From Nostoc sp. FACHB-892 (GTDB lineage Bacteria; Cyanobacteriota; Cyanobacteriia; Cyanobacteriales; Nostocaceae): a stretch of DNA of 64,000 nt. The translations under genes and the position numbers were made by a program. The stretch is from positions 62,001 to 126,000 of the forward strand of contig NZ_JACJTR010000011.1 in assembly GCF_014698795.1 (NCBI RefSeq), read 5' to 3'. This document shows, in pieces, positions 1 to 6,717 of this stretch. The notes below the pieces were generated by a model. It worked only from the letters and a program-made list of their open reading frames with translations. It was not told the origin of the DNA and ran no database searches. Each line of letters starts with the position of its first letter. Position 1 is the first letter of the stretch.

Positions 1-340
1 TAAGTTGGTTTAGCACAGATTGAACGCTATCCCAGTAAGGCTGAATCAGGCTGCTGTCAGGTTTGGGTGAGTAACCTTGCAAGTGTTCTTTAATCAACTG
101 GTGCAAGGCATTTCCTCGGCGACGGCTGTTAGCAGCGATTCGATTTGCTTCTGCATCGCCAACTTTATTACGCCAATGGGAAAGGGCGGCTACAGACTTT
201 GGTGGCTGTGTCGCTTTTAAAACTGTGGTGACAGCAGGAAGAAGAACACTACCATTGCCTTGATAGTAGCATCGTCCGTTGATGTAAGTAGATTTTATAA
301 GTTGCGAGTAGTGAATTACTACATCAACTTTTGCGTTAGC
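1..340 (-). CDS. PD-(D/E)XK-like exonuclease, N-terminal part (gene runs off the window; start unresolved)
   Basis: An open frame enters from the left edge on the minus strand and ends at an in-frame TAG at 341-343. It reads STYINGRCYYQ, then PAVTTVLKATQPP, ALSHWRNKVGDAEANRIA, NSRRRGNALHQLI and IQPYWDSV. These resemble the front half of cyanobacterial MGME1-like nucleases of the PD-(D/E)XK superfamily; this is recalled similarity, and the catalytic half lies outside the window. There is no in-frame ATG, GTG or TTG between the TAG and the conserved part, so the start is either a rare ATT/ATA codon or has been lost. It is divergent from the NACHT gene, and the two share a short promoter region. 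It may be a decayed gene. Confidence 0.5.
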
Positions 341-387
341 CTAGTACACAAGTAATACACATACTGTGAGTCTTTGTAAATAGATAG

Positions 388-405
388 AGTACACAGATGT
401 GTACT
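388..405. promoter_or_regulatory. 18-bp palindrome in the NACHT leader, possible operator
   Basis: AGTACACA-GA-TGTGTACT is a perfect 8+8 inverted repeat. A further copy of the half-site AGTACACA lies at 343-350, 45 bp upstream (about four helical turns). The site precedes the ATG at 429 of a gene whose product begins with an HTH domain, so self-regulation is possible. That is inference; no known binding motif was matched. Confidence 0.45.
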
Positions 406-428
406 ATGGTTTGGATGTTCTGAAGAAT

Positions 429-3317
429 ATGAATAAACAACACTTCAATCAAGTATTTAATCAGCTAAGTGATAGACGAAAGGAAGTATTACTGAAATTG
501 TTAGCGAACGAAAAAGATCAAGCGATCGCAAAATCTCTGAATATCGAACCAACAACGGTTAGAAAACATCGTCAGGAGATTTGCGAGGCATTTGGCTTAA
601 CGAATGAATTTCAAGATCAACGCCGTTCAAAGCTTCCCGAATTGATTACTCTGTTTGCCAAGTACAAGCCTGAGTTATTAAATCAAGCTAGTTTAGAATT
701 CCCACAATCTGAAAATATCACTGAAGAGAAAACGATATTTAATAATTCTGACGCAGGCGTTAAGCTACAAGATGAAGTATTTGCTATATTGCAAAAGGCA
801 ACATTGTTGCAGATTACACCGTTTCCAGAAACTATCAAACAACTAGAAGATGCTCTTGAAAAGATTCCATCATTAATAAATGAAAGACAAATTCGCAAAG
901 CTGAATTATTAGAATTAAATAAAAAGTCGAAAAAAGAAAAACTCAATGCTAAAGATGATGATAAATTAAGATTTCTTGAAAAAGATATTACCTTACAAGA
1001 TAGACAAGAGTTTTTAGCAAGAGATACAAACTTAAATATTTTTTATATTAAACAGTTTTTTGATAAAATCCCAATAGAAAAGTCAAAATTTATTAAAATA
1101 TGCTTAGTATTAAATATTGATTGGAAAAACCTTACAGATATATATTTTGTAAAAACACTAGTTTTATTAGTACCGCAGATACGGTTACAATACTCTCAAA
1201 GAATTACATATTTTTGTGGGAAGCTCAATGTATTATATCTCTCAAAGTCTCTTGAAATAGATGAGCTTTATGTAGATGTGAATATACTAGATAATCCGCC
1301 CAGTTACCAATGGTTGGACTTTACGGATATACCTCAAGTTTATAACCCACAGACACATGAATTTGATCGCTTGGGCTTAGGGAAAGTTACTCAAGAAAGA
1401 GTTGCAGGAGTTTTTGCTGTAGAAAAATATCAGAATTTAATGGTACTAGGTAAACCAGGCGCGGGTAAAAGTACTTTTTTGAAACATATAGCAGTCCAAT
1501 GTAATCAAGGTACATTAGAAGCTGACAGAGTTCCTATTTTTATTGGAATAAAACAATTTGCTGATGATTCCAGAAAAATAGGACAATACGATTTATTAAA
1601 CTATATCCGTAAAGAGTTTGAAATTTGTGGTATTACCGAAGCTGCATTAGTAGATAACCTCTTAGAATATGGCAGATTGCTTATTCTGCTTGATGGATTA
1701 GATGAGGTATCGCAAGAAAGTAGTAATCAGGCAATACAATGTATTAATAGTTTTTGTAATGTTTTCTTTAAGAATAAAATTATTATTACTTGTAGAATTG
1801 CTGCTCAAAAATATAAATTTTTTAGCTTTAAAGATATTGAAGTAGCAGATTTTACATTCGAGCAAATTAAGGTTTTTGCTAAAAATTGGTTTATGGCAGT
1901 TGACAATAAATCTGAAGAAGATGGAATTTTTAAAGCCTATCAGTTTATAGAACAGCTAAATTGCCCAGAAAATCAACAATTAAAAGATATAGCCGTAACA
2001 CCAATTTTGCTAACTTTACTATGTTTAGCTTTTCAACAAAAAACACAATTTCCTTCTAATAGAGCAACTTTATACAAACGGGGAATAGAAGCTTTATTAA
2101 TAAAATGGGATGAAGCGAGAGGAATTAAACGGGATGATGTTTATCGACAACTATCTCTAGAACATAAAATAGAACTTTTGACACAAGTAGCAACTAATAC
2201 GTTTGAAAAAAATCGTTATTTTTTTACAAAATATGAAATTCAGGAAGAAATTTATAAATACATTTTTACTTTAAGTTTTATCTCAAATGATACAGCTACA
2301 TTAAAAAATAATAGTAGAGTAGTTCTAGAATCTATTGAGGCTCAACATGGCTTGTTGGTAGAAAGAGCGCAAGAGCTTTATTCTTTCTCTCATTTAACAT
2401 TTCAAGAGTATTTTACAGCAACAAAGTTCAAAAACTTGATTGATAATTGTGATATTAAAGTGCATAGTTTACTGTTGAATGTTTCAGATGAACGCTGGCG
2501 TGAAGTCTTTTCAATAGCTACTAATATGACCTGGAATTCTGAACAAATACTTTTTTTAAAGAGGGTAATTGATAATTTTATTAGTAGTGAGGGAGAAGAT
2601 GAGTTACAAGAGTTGTTATTATGGTTAGAGGAAAAATCAAATTCAGTCGCAGTAAAATATAAGTTAGTAACTGCTCGAACTTTTTATTTTTCTCTTGCTT
2701 TAGATATGATTTATAACTCTAAAAAGAGTTTAACTAGTAATATAGACTTTACTCTAGTCTGTGACATAGATGAAGAATTTTCAATAGATATTACAGGAGC
2801 TTCCAATTATATTGATTCTCTTAATCTTACTAATTCTACAGAATTGGCACTTGACTTAAATCTTATCAATAAAATTAGAGTTACCTCTGCTGCTGCTCCT
2901 ATAGATACTATTGCTATTTCTCAAAACTGTACCTCTAACTCCCAATTGAATAAAGAATTAATACAACTTGGACATAGATTACCTCAGTGGGATATTACAG
3001 GCAATTATGAAAGTGATAATAGTGAAACTGATGAAATAACAGAGTATGATAACTGGTGGAAAGAAAATGGTGAAGATTTTATAGAAAAATTAAGAAATAT
3101 AATAATTCAGCATCGCAACATAGGACATAATTGGGAATTTATTAATTCTCGAAATTATAAATTATTGAAGAATTATTACTATGCTAATAAGCTTTTGGTT
3201 AATTGCCTAAATAATGCTGATAAAGCTAAAACTATTAGTTCCAAAATACGATCGCACATCGAAGACACCCTACTCTTACCCATCGCTGAAATAGAAAAAC
3301 GACCATTCAAAAATTAA
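429..3317 (+). CDS. NACHT-domain NTPase with N-terminal LuxR-type HTH
   Basis: A large STAND-type NTPase of 962 residues. Residues about 8-60 look like a LuxR-type HTH (LSDRRKEVLLKLL, then TTVRKHRQEI). Around residues 195-240 a second motif (NLNIFYIKQFFDKIPI, ICLVLNIDW) resembles the Cro-like segment common in cyanobacterial signalling ATPases. The NACHT core follows: Walker A GKPGAGKST near residue 341 and Walker B LLILLDGLDEV near 418. The C-terminal third is helical with no recognised repeats. Bacterial NACHT proteins are known in antiphage defence; that role here is inference. A GTG start at 399 would add ten residues, but it lies inside a palindrome, and ATG 429 has GAAG just upstream. 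Codon use is much more AT-rich than in neighbouring genes, which suggests transfer. It converges on the Ro RNA cluster. Confidence 0.85.
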   Translation: MNKQHFNQVFNQLSDRRKEVLLKLLANEKDQAIAKSLNIEPTTVRKHRQEICEAFGLTNEFQDQRRSKLPELITLFAKYKPELLNQASLEFPQSENITEEKTIFNNSDAGVKLQDEVFAILQKATLLQITPFPETIKQLEDALEKIPSLINERQIRKAELLELNKKSKKEKLNAKDDDKLRFLEKDITLQDRQEFLARDTNLNIFYIKQFFDKIPIEKSKFIKICLVLNIDWKNLTDIYFVKTLVLLVPQIRLQYSQRITYFCGKLNVLYLSKSLEIDELYVDVNILDNPPSYQWLDFTDIPQVYNPQTHEFDRLGLGKVTQERVAGVFAVEKYQNLMVLGKPGAGKSTFLKHIAVQCNQGTLEADRVPIFIGIKQFADDSRKIGQYDLLNYIRKEFEICGITEAALVDNLLEYGRLLILLDGLDEVSQESSNQAIQCINSFCNVFFKNKIIITCRIAAQKYKFFSFKDIEVADFTFEQIKVFAKNWFMAVDNKSEEDGIFKAYQFIEQLNCPENQQLKDIAVTPILLTLLCLAFQQKTQFPSNRATLYKRGIEALLIKWDEARGIKRDDVYRQLSLEHKIELLTQVATNTFEKNRYFFTKYEIQEEIYKYIFTLSFISNDTATLKNNSRVVLESIEAQHGLLVERAQELYSFSHLTFQEYFTATKFKNLIDNCDIKVHSLLLNVSDERWREVFSIATNMTWNSEQILFLKRVIDNFISSEGEDELQELLLWLEEKSNSVAVKYKLVTARTFYFSLALDMIYNSKKSLTSNIDFTLVCDIDEEFSIDITGASNYIDSLNLTNSTELALDLNLINKIRVTSAAAPIDTIAISQNCTSNSQLNKELIQLGHRLPQWDITGNYESDNSETDEITEYDNWWKENGEDFIEKLRNIIIQHRNIGHNWEFINSRNYKLLKNYYYANKLLVNCLNNADKAKTISSKIRSHIEDTLLLPIAEIEKRPFKN

Positions 3318-3333
3318 ATCGCCTTCTTCTTTG

Positions 3334-3443
3334 CATGGTGCGGGGGTTGAACCCGCTAATCCCCACAATGGTGGAGATGTAACCGATAACCTTAAATTCT
3401 TCGGCCTCGAAAGGCAAGTTGCGAACAAGGATAACCCGCCATG
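3334..3443 (-). ncRNA. Y-RNA-like non-coding RNA downstream of the Ro gene (element 1)
   Basis: About 110 nt. The ends pair as CATGG/CCATG. The core stem pairs CCTTGTTC with a bulged GAATTTAAGG and is capped by GCCT-TTCG-AGGC, a stable UUCG-loop hairpin. GGCCGAAG...GGTTATC follows, which resembles the conserved Ro-binding strand of Y RNAs (GGUCCGA...GUUAUC). A second hairpin TCTCCAC-CATT-GTGGGGA stands where an anticodon arm would be. A T-arm-like hairpin GCGGG-TTCAACC-CCCGC follows. Unlike the three upstream elements it has no D arm. It lies 45 nt after the Ro stop codon and ends 16 nt from the convergent NACHT gene. The exact ends are inferred from pairing. Confidence 0.72.
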
Positions 3444-3452
3444 AAGTAGGAA

Positions 3453-3477
3453 GGATAAAGGTTTTCATCCTTTACCC
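3453..3477 (-). terminator. 9-bp hairpin between the Ro gene and element 1
   Basis: On the minus strand GGGTAAAGG and CCTTTATCC pair fully (one G-U) around the loop ATGAAAA. It lies 12 nt past the Ro stop codon. There is no T-run after it, so it may be an RNA processing or 3'-end stabilising hairpin rather than a terminator, which would let transcription continue into element 1. Confidence 0.5.
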
Positions 3478-3488
3478 TTCAGCAATAT

Positions 3489-5090
3489 CTACAATTCACC
3501 CGTAGCAAGCATCTGGATGATCCGAGGCGTACCTGGATCGAACCCTGCCAAATCCCAAGACAGCGAATCTTCAGGATCTACCAAAGTAATCTGGTAAGGT
3601 GTCAAGGTGACATACACCGCCTTAACTTCAGGATTTACCTTTTTCCGGTACTTCTTCAACGCTTGACTTGGATGCTTATACCCAGCCCAGCTTTCCGAGT
3701 CAGTCCAAAAGCAGACAACATCTGCTTTAAAGTTATTCTTGATCATCCAGTCGTAAGCTACAGATGCATCTGTTCCACCGAAGTTTTGGTTGCTTGCTTT
3801 GCGAACCGCAGAACTAAAGCTATCTTTGGCGGTAATATCTAATTCACGGAATTCGGTAGCAAAGCCGCGAATCATGTAGTTTTTCTCTGCTTTTGCTGTC
3901 ACTAGTGCCATTGTGGTGGCAATTTCACAACAAGTTAGGCCCATATCTGCAACCAAGTTACCCATAGAACCAGAAACATCTACGGCGTGCATGAACACCT
4001 TACCTGTGGGTTGCACAACATCAAAAGATAGTTCAACCGCCTTTTCTAAAATGTCCACAATTCGAGGAACTGGGTTCCAAGTCTTTTTACTGCGTCCTAA
4101 TGTCCCACCAGATTCATAAGTTTTTAGTGCTTTCAAAACATCAATCGGATGGATACGACCTTTACGCAGATGTTCTCTGCGATTAAGAACTGCTTCCACT
4201 TGCTGCAAATTAGTGTTTTCATCAGCTTGCAAGACACCCAGTTCAGTTAAAGAACCCAAGTTACGCAACATTGCACCTATTGGCATTTCCTGAAATAGCA
4301 ACTGCCAAGCAAGCTTGTCCATTTTGCCCACTGGTGCAGCCATTTCGTGGGTTAAGCGTCCTAGGGAAATAGCTTCATGGGTTTGGGTGGGATTCCGCTT
4401 CAGCCACTCATACCACCAAATCTGCGCCAACGCCTCTGAGGGAATATCTGCTGGCAATTCTTCCCAGCCTCTAACTACCCACTCAAATAGTTGACGGTGA
4501 TTTTCTGTAGGCGGTTTGACATGGAACAACCGCAATGCATCTCGGTGGGAAAAGCCTTGACGCTGTTGATATTTCAACAGTTGATAAGCTAAACCCTTGA
4601 CATCTTCCCTTGAGAGCCAAGTTTTACCAGCTTCCCGTACCACCTTGCCAAATCCCCGCAAAGATTTGGTGTAGTTCAACCATTCGTAGAAGTGACTACC
4701 AGTGCGCACAACTTTCGGGAAGATTTCACCAAACGCTTGTTTTGCTTCTGGCGCTTCACCCATCGACAGCAACACCAAAGCTAAGATAGGCGCACTGTTA
4801 TTGATGGCGCGTCCATCACTAGCATACAAAATTTCTTCCGCTACACGACCGGGATTTTCAGCAACAGCTTGTCTGACAACTGCCACAAAATCTTCAGTTA
4901 ATTCCTGTTTACCAGCGTAGTAAGTGCTTTTTGCTGTGCCAACCAAAAGACAGCGACGCAGCATCTTCCAAATGCCAGCATCAAACATAAAGCCGCCGGA
5001 ACGTCCCTGAACCATTTCGGCTTCCCGACCGGGGATAGGCTGATTTTGTGGTGTTGTAGTCTTCTTGTTAGTAAAAAAATTGTAATTCAT
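3489..5090 (-). CDS. rsr: Ro60/Rsr ortholog (TROVE plus vWA domain RNA-binding protein)
   Basis: 533 residues, close to the usual Ro60 length of about 540. The first two thirds form the TROVE domain, a HEAT-like ring that binds Y RNAs outside and misfolded RNA ends in the centre (MVQGRSGGFMFD, RFLHVKPP-type stretch LRLFHVKPPTENHR, HPIDVLKAL). The C-terminal third is a vWA domain with an intact MIDAS motif DVSGSMG (Asp near 371) and TDSESW. Bacterial Rsr works with Y RNA and 3'-5' exonucleases such as PNPase in RNA quality control. The ATG at 5090 has GGGAGA upstream. A longer open frame back to 5156 is rejected because it runs into the tRNA-like RNA. The next structured RNA ends only 35 nt before this start codon, and four related RNAs flank the gene. 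Confidence 0.92.
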   Translation of the reverse strand: MNYNFFTNKKTTTPQNQPIPGREAEMVQGRSGGFMFDAGIWKMLRRCLLVGTAKSTYYAGKQELTEDFVAVVRQAVAENPGRVAEEILYASDGRAINNSAPILALVLLSMGEAPEAKQAFGEIFPKVVRTGSHFYEWLNYTKSLRGFGKVVREAGKTWLSREDVKGLAYQLLKYQQRQGFSHRDALRLFHVKPPTENHRQLFEWVVRGWEELPADIPSEALAQIWWYEWLKRNPTQTHEAISLGRLTHEMAAPVGKMDKLAWQLLFQEMPIGAMLRNLGSLTELGVLQADENTNLQQVEAVLNRREHLRKGRIHPIDVLKALKTYESGGTLGRSKKTWNPVPRIVDILEKAVELSFDVVQPTGKVFMHAVDVSGSMGNLVADMGLTCCEIATTMALVTAKAEKNYMIRGFATEFRELDITAKDSFSSAVRKASNQNFGGTDASVAYDWMIKNNFKADVVCFWTDSESWAGYKHPSQALKKYRKKVNPEVKAVYVTLTPYQITLVDPEDSLSWDLAGFDPGTPRIIQMLATGEL

Positions 5091-5125
5091 CGTTTCATCT
5101 CCCGGCCCTTGTGGGCAAAATGAAA

Positions 5126-5255
5126 GGTGGCAGAGCAGGATTTGAACCTGCGACATCCGGCTTAACAGGCGATAACCCTAATTCGTCGGCCTTTTCAGGC
5201 AAGGTGTGAACAAGGATGTTTTTCAGCGCTCTATCCAAACTGAGCTACCTGCCAC
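5126..5255 (-). ncRNA. tRNA-mimic Y RNA, element 2 (nearest upstream of Ro)
   Basis: A 130-nt element with an outer tRNA frame. The 8-bp acceptor-like stem is GTGGCAGG/TCTGCCAC, followed by TA and a D arm (GCTC...GAGC with GG in the loop). A T arm GCAGG-TTCAAAT-CCTGC lies near the 3' end. Between D and T arms sits a Y-like core: ATCCTTGTTC pairs with GAATTAGGGT over 10 positions (one U-U), with an inner GCC-TGAAAA-GGC hairpin, then GGTTATC. After the core comes CTGTTAA, which matches a tRNA-Asn anticodon loop, in a weak stem. It does not encode CCA (CTTT follows the stem). Ordinary tRNA with an intron is rejected because removing the insert does not restore a 7-nt loop with a 5-bp stem. Confidence 0.78.
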
Positions 5256-5294
5256 ATGAAAATTTTGGATTTTGGATTGAATCTAAAATTGTTT

Positions 5295-5421
5295 TGGTGT
5301 AGCGGAGCGGGATTTGAACCCGCGACCTCTCGAACCCGATTCGATAACCCTAATTCGTCGACCTTTTCAGGCAAGGGGTGAATAAGGATGTTTAGCGCTC
5401 TACCTCTGAGCTACCCGCCAC
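5295..5421 (-). ncRNA. tRNA-mimic Y RNA, element 3
   Basis: A 127-nt element built like element 2. The acceptor-like stem GTGGCGGG/TCCGCTAC is followed by A and an encoded CCA. The D arm is GCTCAGAGGTAGAGC and the T arm GCGGG-TTCAAAT-CCCGC. The core ATCCTTATTC/GAATTAGGGT has an A-U pair where element 2 has G-U, which supports the fold. The inner GCC-TGAAAA-GGT hairpin is kept. A perfect 5-bp hairpin TCGAA-TCGGG-TTCGA stands in the anticodon-arm position. Confidence 0.78.
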
Positions 5422-5506
5422 ATAAAAAGTTAAAAGTCAAGAGTTAGTAGTTAAATATCTAAAACTTCTCACTCTTGAGTTTCTACTCAGCATTTAGTAC
5501 TCAATT

Positions 5507-5650
5507 TGGTGTAGTGGAGCGGGAATCGAACCCGCGACCTCCTGCTTGGCAGGCGAGAAGCCTGCTGCGATAACCCTCAATTCGTTGGCCTTTTCAGGCA
5601 AGGGCTGAATAAGGATGTTTAGGCGCTCTAACCATTGAACTACCCATCAC
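5507..5650 (-). ncRNA. tRNA-mimic Y RNA, element 4 (first in the cluster)
   Basis: A 144-nt element with acceptor-like stem GTGATGGG/TCCACTAC (one mismatch), discriminator A and encoded CCA. The D arm is GTTC...GAGC and the T arm GCGGG-TTCGATT-CCCGC. The core ATCCTTATTC/GAATTGAGGGT and the inner GCC-TGAAAA-GGC hairpin match elements 2 and 3. It then carries a strong 6-bp hairpin GCAGGC-TTCTC-GCCTGC. The 3' part GCCAAGCAGG followed by AGGTC is what the 3' half of a tRNA-Gly(GCC) looks like, so this element may have come from a glycine tRNA. The candidate promoter lies just upstream. Confidence 0.78.
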
Positions 5651-5653
5651 ATA

Positions 5654-5667
5654 TCAACTAAAGTTGA
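5654..5667. promoter_or_regulatory. Small inverted repeat at the 5' end of element 4
   Basis: TCAAC-TAAA-GTTGA is a perfect 5+5 inverted repeat lying 3 nt upstream of the predicted 5' end of element 4 and downstream of the -10 box. It could be an operator or part of the 5' leader of the precursor RNA. No function is known. Confidence 0.3.
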
Positions 5668-5678
5668 CTTGTATTATT

Positions 5679-5707
5679 AATGTAGTACGTGTATTATAGG
5701 TTGTCAA
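5679..5707 (-). promoter_or_regulatory. Promoter for the tRNA-mimic/Ro cluster
   Basis: On the minus strand a perfect -35 box TTGACA (5702-5707) is followed after 17 nt by TACATT (5679-5684), a 4/6 match to a -10 box. It lies about 30 nt upstream of element 4. A TATAAT at 5693-5698 is also present, but only 3 nt from the TTGACA. No other promoter this good was seen between the RNAs. Confidence 0.5.
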
Positions 5708-5962
5708 GGAGTTGGCAATTTATTTTATACAGTTCTTGGTTGAGTCAAGAACCCTCTAATTTTCTCTGGTAAAAAAGTTTGCACGTCGTTTACCGCCGTA
5801 GGCATCGCAGACCAATCTTATATTAGTTGCAGATGCAAAAGGTCATAACAGCTACGATGGAAAGGTTTTGCCGGCAACTTTGCCAAAAGATACAAAAAAG
5901 TGTCCTAATTTTTGCCAATATAGATAGTATTATTTCCCAAAATTCACTTGGCAAAAATCGGC

Positions 5963-6691
5963 ATGAGTGAGAAACCCATAGAAGATAACGGCAAGGCTTT
6001 TCTCGTTCTACTTTTGCCCATCTCGTTCTTGATTATTTTCCTAGTTACCACTTGGAGATTTTTACTGGCACTAATTGTTCTGGTAATTGGCTTCAAGCTT
6101 TGGCAGGAATATCAATGGCAACAGTGGACTCATCGAGTTAACCCAATTTTTCATCAGTTGGTTCGGGAAAATCAAGGCAGACTTACGCCAATGGACTTGG
6201 CAATGAGGGGCAATTTTCCTGGAACGACGGCAAAACGCTACTTGGATAGTAAAGCCTCGGAATTTGGCGCTAGTATAGTGAACTCCGAAGATGCTGGGCA
6301 GTCTTATTACTTTATAACTGCCAGCATTCTCGGTAATATTCTTGATAGTAGTGAGCCTGTTAAAGAACTTCCTACTCAACCAGTTACTAAAACTGCGCGA
6401 TCGCTCTTAGCACCACCACCAGCAACCCCACAGGAGGAGGAACCAGAAACCGAATCACCACCACAGCCAACCCATGAGTCAGCTAAACAATCGCTGGAAA
6501 AACAGTTAATTTTTGGCTCTCTGATTCAATCTGAACTTGCCAAACGGCTAAATGTCTATTCCAGCACGGTTTATAAACGACGAAACGACCCAGAGTTTCC
6601 TGAGTGGAGTCGCAGCAAAGATCCTGATGGTATTGCCTGGACATACTCAGAAAAAACTAAGGAGTTTTTTCCAGTGGAAGAAGAAGGGTAA
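5963..6691 (+). CDS. Conserved hypothetical membrane protein
   Basis: 242 residues. Two close hydrophobic segments lie near residues 12-55 (FLVLLLPISFLIIFLV and FLLALIVLVIGFKLW). A soluble part with a winged-helix feel follows (VRENQGRLTPMDLAMRG, TTAKRYLDSKASEFG), then a Pro/Glu-rich linker. The C-terminal block (GSLIQSELAKRLNVYSSTVYKR) reads like an HTH. The product is unnamed to me; a membrane-anchored DNA- or protein-binding role is only a guess. A TTG at 5948 would add five residues; the ATG is preferred. It is convergent with pyrD across 26 nt. Confidence 0.75.
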   Translation: MSEKPIEDNGKAFLVLLLPISFLIIFLVTTWRFLLALIVLVIGFKLWQEYQWQQWTHRVNPIFHQLVRENQGRLTPMDLAMRGNFPGTTAKRYLDSKASEFGASIVNSEDAGQSYYFITASILGNILDSSEPVKELPTQPVTKTARSLLAPPPATPQEEEPETESPPQPTHESAKQSLEKQLIFGSLIQSELAKRLNVYSSTVYKRRNDPEFPEWSRSKDPDGIAWTYSEKTKEFFPVEEEG

Positions 6692-6695
6692 AACA

Positions 6696-6716
6696 ATTCG
6701 TAATTCGTAATTCGTA
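6696..6716. repeat. Heptamer tandem repeat ATTCGTA x3
   Basis: Three perfect copies of ATTCGTA fill the gap between two convergent stop codons. Such short tandem heptamers are typical of Nostocales intergenic DNA. Confidence 0.8.
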
Positions 6717-6717
6717 A

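Noticed and set aside
5091-5156. N-terminal extension of the Ro gene (22 more codons)
   Set aside because: It overlaps the 3' end of the tRNA-like element 2, and the ATG at 5090 has a good ribosome site.
5126-5650. Three ordinary tRNA genes with introns
   Set aside because: Removing the insert does not leave a 5-bp anticodon stem with a 7-nt loop in any of them, and the inserts share a Y-RNA-like core next to a Ro gene.
5693-5707. TTGACA plus TATAAT as one promoter
   Set aside because: The boxes are only 3 nt apart; the pair with 17-nt spacing was preferred.
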